From Porites lobata (lineage: Eukaryota > Cnidaria > Anthozoa > Scleractinia > Poritidae), in assembly GCA_942486035.1 (NCBI GenBank), contig CALNXK010000014.1, forward strand, positions 2,470,001 to 2,534,000: DNA of 64,000 nt, read 5' to 3'. The position numbers and the translations under genes were made by a program. Position 1 is the stretch's first letter. Each line of letters begins with the position of its first letter. This document shows positions 55,430 through 64,000 of this stretch, one piece after another. The notes under the pieces were generated by a model, which was given only the letters and a program-made list of their open reading frames with translations, was not told the DNA's origin and did no database searches.

Positions 55430-58290
55430 TTAATTGACACGAGTATTCTGTAGAATGAGGCTCCGGCCTCAAGCCCAGTGCAGTAATGTTAAATAAGTCG
55501 TATTTGCCGGTTAACGGAAGAGCGTTTTGAAGCCAGTCGGTTACGCTTTTCCAAAAAGAGGATGTAACATTACAAGACCAAAAAAGATGAATTAGCGTCT
55601 CTGAGGAATTGTTGCAAAAGGTACAATTGTCATTTTCTTTTCGTCCTATTTTAAATGAGAAAACATCGGTTGCTATGCGCCTATGTAATAGTTAACTCTA
55701 TCAGTTTGGTGCTTTTTGTGCACCGTTGCGCCATAAGATAGGCGAGTTCCCAATTAAATGTTCCTTCTTCGTCTGAGTAGTTGCAGTCTTGAAGCCACTT
55801 TAGTTGGCTTTTACGTGGGTTAAACTTTTGGCTCTGATCAGTTTTTGGTAAATTAATGGACCTGGCTTTTCTCTCTTAACAATTTTTTCACTGAACGTTT
55901 CAAAGCTATAGTCTCTTGTCTCAGCAGTATCGGTAACATTTTTGCGAATTTGTTTAACAGCTGATAATAAACCAAAAAAACTGAGCGGGCGTAATCTTAA
56001 ATCATGTTTGGAGGCAAAATCTTTGAGAGTGAGAAAAATATCGTTTCCTGATTGGAGTTGTTTAACTTTGAAGATACCTATTTCAAACCCCTCTTTAAAA
56101 AAAATGGTTTATTATCTATCCTTATTAAAGAGTTGTACCACAGAAACTGTTCTTGAAAAGCGATATCAGAGCTTACTTGATCCACAAAGTTTATTTCTGC
56201 CCAATATTCCAATATTCCAATATCTCTTTACCTAGTATGGATTGACTCACTAAGAAAAAATCAAGTCTGCAATGAATTTCTGGCTGTCTCTGGCGCCAGG
56301 TGTATCTTTCAAAATCTGGATTAAAAATTCTCCAAACATCACACAATTCCATATTTTCCATCGCATCTTGTACACCTGCAAAGCATTTTGGTGTGTTCTA
56401 GCGATTCCGTTCTTTTATCTTTTTTAACATCTGGTACTAGATTGAAATCACCGCCGATTACCACATCATATAGCACTTAAAACAAGAGAGCCGATCAAAA
56501 AAGGTGTCAAAGAAATTAGGATCATCCTTGTTGGGAGCGTAGATATTGGCCAAGGTCAACAATTTGCCACCCGCTTCAATGTCGCATATGATAAAACGAC
56601 CATTCGGATCCTGAAGTGTTTTAATAACATTTAGATTAAAATTGTTGTTAAAGAGGATGCTAACCCCTGCTTTGCCGCTCGAGCAGCAGCTAAACAGCGC
56701 TTTGTAACCCCATTCACTAGTCCAAGAATCTGTTGTATTTTCGGAACAATGAACTTCTTGCAACATATAAATAGAAAACTTTTTTTCTTAGCCAGTTAAA
56801 CTCCCTTCTTTTGTCATTATTTCCTATTCCCCTGACGTTTAAGGACGCGATTTGAAGCTTCATGATTCCAAAATTGGCATATCAACATGAAACAAAAGTT
56901 CGTCTTTCCTCCCGGACAGAACTAATAGCAAGGTACTACGTAAAAAAAAGAAAATTAAACAAAGAGAACTACAATAAGGATGCCGAGACAAAGGTGGCAT
57001 CGGTAGCAAATAACAGAAGAAAACAAACTACTTAAATACACGAAGAAAAAAAAATTACAGAAAAACAACAAACACTAACACAGAATGAGCTTTGTTCCGT
57101 GCGGTATCGAGGAAGTCTGCAGCAAAACAAAAACTCACCCCGCTCGCCCTATCTATGCAGTATTCTATAGATCTTTGGCGAAAAAGAAACTGATGATTAA
57201 GTTTCAAATAACTTAATTGTCAAAAATATGGTTCGGTTGGTTCCACTATATCTCCAGTACCTGGCCCGCTGGCCAAAGTTTCCTTCTTACATAAAGTTTA
57301 TCGGGTTGCGATTTACTAAAGGATACGGGAATGTTGTTCCTCTTTGCTTTCTTGAAGGTATCCATTTGCTTACTTCTTCTTGTCACCAATTCTTGTGGGA
57401 GGTCCCTATACATCTGAAAGTTGGTACCTTTAAGACAAGAGCCCAAGGCGAGGATCTCTTCGCAATCCTTGAAACGAAGAAATCTTGCTAGAATAGGCCG
57501 CGCGCCTCCATCTTCTCTCTTCTTTCCCAAACCATGGACCCGTTGAATTTCAACGGTTCTTACGTTGTGATATCCTAGCTGCTTCTCAAGAAAAAATCTT
57601 AGTACTTCTCCTGTGTTTTCTGACTCATTTGGATGCATCGACGGTTCTTTGATTTTATTGAATTTAATATTCTCTCGCCTAGAATAGGCCTCGAGATATA
57701 AATCTTTCGTATTCAGGTCGTCCAAAGTTTGGCTAGGTTTCCTCTCCTTGTCTGCTAGCTCAGCAATTTTCCCATCCAGGCCTTTGATTTTCTTGTCTAA
57801 AGCATATTTGGTGTCGTCTTGTTTCTTTTCAATAATAGCGTGCTTTGCCTTTAAGTTATCAATGTCTTCTAATGTCTTCTCTGGCCGTTTTCCCCAAAGC
57901 TTCGAGCTTCGTCGTTCTTTCTTCTAATTTGACCAAGCTGCCTTAAATCTTTTTAACTGCTCTTTCAATCGTGTCCAGCTTGTTCAACTTTTCCAGAATG
58001 CCTTTAAGAATCCCACTTAGGACGTCCGTCAGTTCAAGGGCAGTTAAAACAATGTCACTATCCTCCTCGCTCGCATCGCCGGCATGTTCACGGTTCGCTG
58101 CTAAAATTTCCAAATTATCTGCGTTTTTTGCTTTCTTCGCTTCTGGAGATTCTACTCTTCCGTCAGCAGAACTATCCGAGGATCTATTTCTCCTTTTAGT
58201 CACGTAGTTTAACAAAGTTTCGCCATTAGAACAAGATAAAGCCAAAAGTTGTGCGAGCGGCGATGAGAGAGCTCTTCACGCCGCCATGTC
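55430..58290 (-). mobile_element. L1/Tx1-like LINE with internal deletion
   Basis: Read on the - strand. ORF1 spans 58245 to 57246 in two frames: a coiled-coil N-terminus (ILKGILEKLNKLDTIERAV), then LEAYSRRENIKF and the L1 ORF1 RNA-binding fold (VEIQRVHGLGKK, RPILARFLRFKDCEEIL). ORF2 starts near 56863 (MKLQIASLNVRGIGNNDKRR) with an APE endonuclease (QEVHC, SGKAGVSILFN, TLANIYAPNKD) to about 56240. The RT core is missing. At about 55650-55430 the C-terminal zinc-binding segment remains (NCTFCNNSSETLIHLFWSC, FWKSVTDWL). The copy cannot be active. Confidence 0.8.
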
Positions 58291-59580
58291 TCGAACCAGA
58301 AACTCATAAGGGGTTGAAACGTGTAACTCTCATATGTTTTCTTTGTCCGATGCTCGTGATTATTTATTTTAGAAAGTACCATATTTGGAACGAGAAGAAG
58401 AGATAACTGACCAATCAAACTTCGTAAACAACGTGACGTAATTTTCCTTCAGGTTCCCGCGCCCGCTTAAAAAAATGGCCGACAAACTGCGGGAAAAACT
58501 CCCGAAAGCCGAGAAAGCTTTCAAAGGTTGAAACCAGGAATATTACCGAAACACTGAACAGGATATTATTGCCTTACCACCCGGGCCAAACGTAACATTA
58601 TGAAACCCATTGACGGCCTCGCAACTTCTTGAAGTTGTCTCTTCAAAAAACGATGCCTCGTTGACCAGAGCACAGTAAACTTATACTGCAAATAGGCTTT
58701 TAAAATTCTTATGTTAAAAGTCTAGAATAAACAGTGAAAAATATTTTCGAATAAAATTCATTAGCTGCGTATCGAAAGTGTCCAAAACCTGAACCTGACA
58801 TCTTCGCAAAAAGTGATGCTTGTAATGAACGTGAGAAGCATTTTAAAAGCTTAAATTAAACTTAGATGTTGTAGTCACGATCGTGTTTTGAGCTAATTTT
58901 ATGAATGAACAAACTCAAAACAATAGACAGAGAAGCCGTTTCTTCAAAATTTTTATTCAAAGTCCAAAAAGTTAATTCTTTAAAGCAATTCGGAAAACAC
59001 TATCTCGATCGTGGATCCGTTCACGCAAGTGACATCGGCTAAGCACATGGCAAAATTCAATACAAAATCCATCTCAAATCAGGGCACATTTTGTAATTTT
59101 TCTTTAGCGCCAAAGAGAAAAAATTATAAAACGTCTATGAAAACATTTAAAAATACATAAATTCCCTTTCAAAAACGTAATTGTCTTGGCCATAGAGTGC
59201 AAAATGTACCTGAAAATTCAGCAAAATCTTCGCTGACTTGGTTGCATTTCAAAACAGACCATGGGCTCCGCCGTGAAGAAAACAAGGTTGAATTCCTCGA
59301 AGGACGATTTCTTGATGAAAAGCTTCCCTTTCTCCACAAAAAGAAAGCTGAGCATTCTTTTGAACTTTCTCGTTCCATTTTTTGTCTTTTAACGGTGTAT
59401 TTTTAACCCTGAAATGCAGAACTCTTGTCTTAAAACATCTGCATGGTGATCGCTCAGCAGCCATTTTGCTGAAAATGGATATCCGTCACTAAGATTTCCA
59501 AATATGGTCAAAATGAATATTCACAACCATTGAACGCGAGTTACACGTTTCAACCCCTTATGGGTTTCTGCTCGAACCCA
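58283..59580. mobile_element. Terminal-inverted-repeat element, AAGGGGTTGAAACGTGTAAC family
   Basis: ATAAGGGGTTGAAACGTGTA at about 58301 is mirrored by TACACGTTTCAACCCCTTAT at about 59542, and the similarity extends outward into TCGAACCAGAAACTCAT-like sequence. It is about 1.3 kb long with no recognisable transposase. A fragment of the same family lies at 37345-37515. Confidence 0.65.
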
Positions 59581-59716
59581 GTCCCCTAAGTACCACCTAG
59601 TGTACCAGTTTTCATTGTTATCAAGAGCAATATGTCATTTTCGTTCTCTGATATTTTTCAATATTTTTCGAAGTAGAAAACATTATTGTAACTTGCTCAT
59701 TGCATATCTCACTTAC

Positions 59717-62700
59717 CTAAACATCCATACCAACGTTATCACAGCGAGAACGGCTAAACTTGGAGAATGAAGGGAACAGGCTGTCGATTAAATAGTAAAA
59801 TTGAAACTGTGAACACAATTAGAAAAAATGTATCTTTTTGTGGATTGAATTTAGGTGTTAGCCAGCGAGCAAGTTCTCCATTTGGAGATATATCGTGAGT
59901 CAACAATCAAGCAGCACGCAAAAGGAGACATGAGTGTGAGGGGTTAGGAAGGAAAATCTTTGCCGCCCGCTCGCGTGTTCTCTTTTGGATGGCTTCCCCC
60001 ACTACTTGAAATGAAGAGATTATTCGCAGACTAAGATCGGGTAGGTAAGGCTGTTACTTAACAACGTCGGTGAGGATAAGTATAATCCAAATTAAAAGGG
60101 CTGGTTACCATTCGCAAACACATAGAAGAAGAGAAGAAGCACCCCAGAATAAAACGTAGAAAAGTTTTTAACAAGGGCCTCTCCCGCCGTTAAACTGCCA
60201 AACCAGATCTTTTAAAATAATTAATCTGCGCAACTTAACCGCGTTGAAAGTGTTTGGTGTGCTCACACATTTATTTGTTTATATTTGTGGTTGTTTTAAG
60301 GGTCATTAAAAGAGTCTTTTAGTTAAACGTAAGTACGGTTTGTTCTTTAACGTAGCTTTCGCAAATACATGAGCCTGAAATTATAGTGAAAGTTCTTCTC
60401 TTCCTTTAACTTTAAATATTATAATATTTTAGCCTTGATTCAGTTGCTTAAAAAGGTTGTCACCCTATTGCTAAAAGAGAGAAAAGTCAACGCCCTACTA
60501 CAAAATAAACTCATGCACTTCTTCATAAATGTATCCTTTTCCGACGTGTAGTTTGGGATAGCCAAAGTTATTCTAAAGCCATAGTCAAAAAACAGCAGCA
60601 AATGGTGTGAAATACATGCGTTGTGTAAGACGGTCACCTTTGTCACATTTACAAGTGCCTTTCTTTTCACCAGGGCAGTGCCCTTCCTCTTTTTTTTCTT
60701 TGGCCGTAAATCCTTCACATTCGCTAGGCGGACTGCATTTCGCTATGAGTATAATAGGGCCTCCAGGCCCATTGCAGCATACTTTTTTGCATTCTCCATC
60801 TTTGGGCTGGTATTCCACAGTTCTATCTTAAAGACACAAACAAGAACACAAACATGATTATAAGTGTCTGCCGTATTACGCTTGGGGCCATTCCGCTACA
60901 GAAAAACAATGACGGAGGTGCTCCCCTCAAAGGCACCATAATCTCGTTTTATGGGTAGGGCCAAGAGTTAATAATGATTCTGAAAAACAAATTAACTGGT
61001 ATTGGCGATAAAGACTGTGATTCAGTGAACAGTAACACATACTTTCTTTCATTTCTTGGTTTAATACCCTTACATGCTAGGAAAAGGTACCGCAATGTCA
61101 AAAGATTTTTCTCGTTAAGCCCAAAACAGCCAAACCACAGGCTACCCAGGCTCAATGCATAAATTACCGCAAGTTTCGATACTGTTTTGCATATTACGAA
61201 CGATTTTATGGCTTTGTATGAGAAATTCAATATAGTTGTTAGAGTCAAGGCAGGTCAAGTGCACCCCCCAAGATTCTATTAATGAATTGATTATTTGAAA
61301 AATGAATCCGTTAGTCGCTCCGGTAACTAGTGTCAAATTCAAATCGGCATTCCTGCATGCGTAATGAGCAGTATTTTACGAGAACCTGTCTGTATTTGCC
61401 TTGAGTGGGTTAAATTTCATAGAAGACATTTACATCAAATTCAGGGAAACCTAGCTGGTAGAAATTTCATAACTGCCTTGCGTGTGAATTCACGGCTCAT
61501 TACACAGGCAAGAATGCAAAGATGAATCTGAAATCTATAACTACCATAGGATTCACCTTTCGAATAATAAATTCATTAATGTAATCTTGGGGGGTACGCT
61601 TGACTTGGCTTGACTGTAAAGCGTAGAAATATACGCGTAAATATAGAAATATATTTTACTTACGTAAACTTGGGCCCGCCTTGCTTCGCCTTATGTAGGA
61701 AGACAATGCCGAAAAAACATTGAGCCGCAACAGGAGCCCATCAAATGGAGCCTCCATCTCCATTGATTTCTCGAGTCAACCCTTTCCCGAGTAGAGTTAT
61801 AAATAGAACGGCTTGTTTCCCGCGAAAAGTGTCATATTTCCGTGAGTCTCGTATGTCACCGTGAAAAAAATGAAGTTGGATGAAGTCGAACTCAAAAGCC
61901 CGTCCTTCGACCGTTTTCCTTTTTTACTATACGTCCATTTTTACAATTTTACAGCCGCTGGGATCTGGGTATCATGAAATAAAAGCTAATGAATTACCCG
62001 CTGACTGAGCATGAAGCGATGGGACAAAGGCAGCGAACTGAGGATCACGGAAAGGTTATCTTTGCGAGTGTTTTTTTTTTTGGCCATCACACATCCCACA
62101 TTTAACAATACACCTTGAAAAGAGTCGACGATTAACCGTTCTGTGAATGATTTGGAACTTTTCGATGATCAGCGCCGAAAAAGTGCCAGGATCATTTGAT
62201 TTTTGTCATCACCGCGGAGTGGATTTCGGTGCAAAAGCGATGACCTAAGTAACAACTAAGGAGGAATGCTTCAGTTCCGAAATTTGAGAAATTGCAGTCT
62301 TCCCTTACAACTGACTTGTATCACCGTGAGAGTTGCCTGATAAAACTGGCACTTGAAAAGTTAAACAGAAGAGAACAGTTGCTCGACCGTGAAGCTAACT
62401 CAAAAGTAATTTGCTAACGGAGGAATTTGTGACATCGCGCTCCAGTCCAAAGACCCACTTGTTTCAAGAAAAACAAAATGGATTGTATCTGCGCCAAACT
62501 GGAATTATGACTGACTAACAGGACAATTCTCGCAATTAATGTAGAGGTTTAGGCCAGTTATTTCCTTCGAATTCGCATCTGTAGATCACTTTTTTGCGAG
62601 AAAACAATAGCTGGGCCCGGCGTTACAAAACATAGCAGGGAATCATCACACTAGCTGACGGGCAAAACAACCACGAGGACTACAAGTATTTATTCAGATA

Positions 62701-63634
62701 AACGCATTTCGGAAAAAAAAAAAACTTGAAAAACTAGAAATTTGATTAATATTGAGTCATTCAGCCGAAATAAGAACCTTAACGCTCAAAAAATTGGCTA
62801 AAGAAAACGAATCCTGTCAGAACTACAGACTGCAGGTAGTAGTTAATCATTACGCATGTAATAGACCAGCTTCATGGCCTCTTAATGTGAGACAAGCAAC
62901 CAAAATTAAGATTAACATAGTCAGAGTTTAAAACTCTCCACAGTATAATCTACCCGCTAGAAAGAAAAGAAAGAAAATCTCTGAAGGATGAAAACGCTAA
63001 AGTCACCTTTCACTAGCTTATGATTGTGTTTGGCCTGTCAACAACGAATTTCCTGCTGTTTGATGAAGTACAATAGCAGTGTCATTACGTCGTTGTGATT
63101 GGCTCTTCCCTCCGTCGGCGCGCGAAGTCTCCCCTGGGAACCGTCCTAATTATAAATCTACTCGAGAAAGGGTTGACTCCAAGGGCTTGTATGTGAGATG
63201 GAGGCTCCATTTGATGGGCTCCTGGCCGCAATACCGTTAAAATGGCCATGAATTGAGCTCAGGTTACAGAGAAAAAGCAACAACAGGTCGCTTGATCTGA
63301 CTCAGCTTTATCCTATAATAACTAATTATTGCTTCTGTTTCCTTACTGGGTTTCTGAGAAGGCGTAGTCGTAGACGCCTCGGTGGGAGCCGAAGGGCTAA
63401 TTGCAGACGATTTACCACCAGTTTTTGGTATAGCCACTGTTGTGCTTATTGGCTGGGTTGTTGTTGCTAAAGTTGTGTTCGGGGTTGTTACAGTTGTTGA
63501 CGAGATTGAAGATGATGTGGGTGTAACTGATGGCGATATTTGCGATGATACGTTGGAGGAAGCCTGGACAAAAACAGAAACTGATGGCATTGATGTTTGC
63601 AATAATACGGAGATAGAAGCCTGGACAGAAACAT
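59717..63634 (-). CDS. Partial mucin-like membrane protein: Ser/Thr-rich, Cys-rich and transmembrane exons (gene A)
   Basis: Three - strand exons. The first is 63634 to about 63280, starting in phase 1, encoding VSVQAS, PSVTPTSSSISSTTVTTPN and similar Ser/Thr/Pro-rich sequence, an expected O-glycosylated stalk. The second is 60826-60638, phase 1-1, cysteine-rich: KDGECKKVCCNGPGGP, KCSPPSECEGF, GHCPGEKKGTCKCDK. The third is 59780-59717, phase 1 to 2, with hydrophobic LAVLAVITLVWMF. The exon order, phases and KD.ECK.VC..GG..I...C....C pattern match gene B at 34.7-37.8 kb, so I infer paralogues. The donor of the first exon is unclear (ATTA then GTTATT would give phase 1), no SEA exon was found between the first two, and the 5' end lies beyond the window. 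The tail exon was not found. Confidence 0.55.
59781..60637. other. Intron of gene A, no feature recognised apart from a short repeat
   Basis: Near 59865 the words AGCCAGCGAGCAAGTTCTCC repeat a motif of the 15121-15236 element. The rest is AT-rich without clear structure. Confidence 0.4.
61731..63224. mobile_element. hAT-like non-autonomous transposon, 1.5 kb
   Basis: CAGGAGCCCATCAAATGGAG is mirrored by CTCCATTTGATGGGCTCCTG, and the similarity extends to about 80 bp (AGTCAACCCTTTC, CGAGTAGA). GCCGCAA flanks both sides exactly (61724-61730, 63225-63231), or 8 bp with one mismatch, which suits hAT. No transposase frame. It lies in an intron of gene A. Confidence 0.75.
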
Positions 63635-63703
63635 CTGTTAAAGGAAAGGTAGGAGACTGTTAATTATCACATACACAAGTTAATAAGACGTTACAATGCG
63701 CTG

Positions 63704-63956
63704 TAGCCTGCGTAGCAAGCGTTTCCGCGCGAGTTCGTCTAGCAAGTTAGGACGAGAGCAAAAAAAGGAATGTTCTAACTTTCGCGCAATAACTCGATTG
63801 GAAACGCTTGCTACGCAGGCTACCTTTTTTTGGCTCCCCCTCTAACTTTCGCACAATACCTCGATTGGAACCGCTTGCTACACAGGCTACCTTTTTTTTG
63901 CTCCCGCTCTAACTTTCGCGCAATAACTCGATTGGAAACGCTTGCTACGCAGGCTA
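63704..63956. repeat. TAGCCTGCGTAGCAAGCG inverted repeat with tandem right ends
   Basis: The left end TAGCCTGCGTAGCAAGCGTT is answered by AACGCTTGCTACGCAGGCTA. The right half (CTAACTTTCGC, ATTGGAAACGCTTGC) is present three times in tandem with a period of about 68 bp, separated by TTTTTTGCTCCCGCT-type spacers. No ORF. Confidence 0.75.
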
Positions 63957-64000
63957 AATGCGCTGAAATAATTAATGATGACGTTGGAACTGAAAGGGAC

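Overview
This window is eukaryotic, most likely from an anthozoan cnidarian and probably a stony coral. That placement is an inference. It rests on an AT-rich genome, long introns packed with small inverted-repeat elements, eroded LINEs of several kinds, extracellular modules bounded by phase-1 introns (SEA, cysteine-rich, transmembrane), a PAN/Apple-type secreted protein and an intronless alpha-kinase. Nothing looks bacterial: there are no operons, ribosome binding sites or CRISPR arrays.

Region 1 (1-26.4 kb, + strand) holds one complete gene for a BRD7/BRD9-type bromodomain protein, the family found in SWI/SNF (BAF/PBAF) chromatin remodellers. I reconstructed 22 coding exons with GT-AG junctions and matching phases, giving 721 residues and an AATAAA signal about 145 bp after the stop. 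Its introns carry tRNA-derived SINE heads, about a dozen MITE-like elements, a 5'-truncated LINE and a Gypsy-class LTR retrotransposon. The last two lie in the intron that splits the bromodomain. One short exon near the 3' end is partly duplicated in tandem.

Region 2 (26.4-34.7 kb) is mostly non-coding: a MITE with a clear target duplication, an unrecognised 244-residue single-exon ORF at 29.5 kb and a LINE reverse-transcriptase relic at 32 kb.

Region 3 (34.7-43 kb, - strand) has exons of a membrane protein with SEA-like, cysteine-rich and transmembrane segments in that order. At 42.7-43.0 kb lies a signal-peptide plus PAN/Apple reading frame broken by a one-base frameshift; it may be a separate pseudogene or the 5' exon of the same gene.

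Region 4 (43-59.6 kb) is an intergenic repeat field with one likely gene, an intronless alpha-kinase on the - strand at 47.8-49.1 kb. It also holds LINE relics (44.6, 46 and 55.4-58.3 kb), a Harbinger-like element, a GGAATCC-rich MITE and a roughly 2.3-kb inverted-repeat element with nested hairpins.

Region 5 (59.7-64 kb, - strand) has exons of a second membrane protein with the same exon phases as Region 3 (cysteine-rich 1-1, transmembrane 1-2) plus a Ser/Thr-rich mucin-like exon. The two look like neighbouring paralogues. The second gene's 5' end lies beyond the window, and a 1.5-kb hAT-like element sits in one of its introns.
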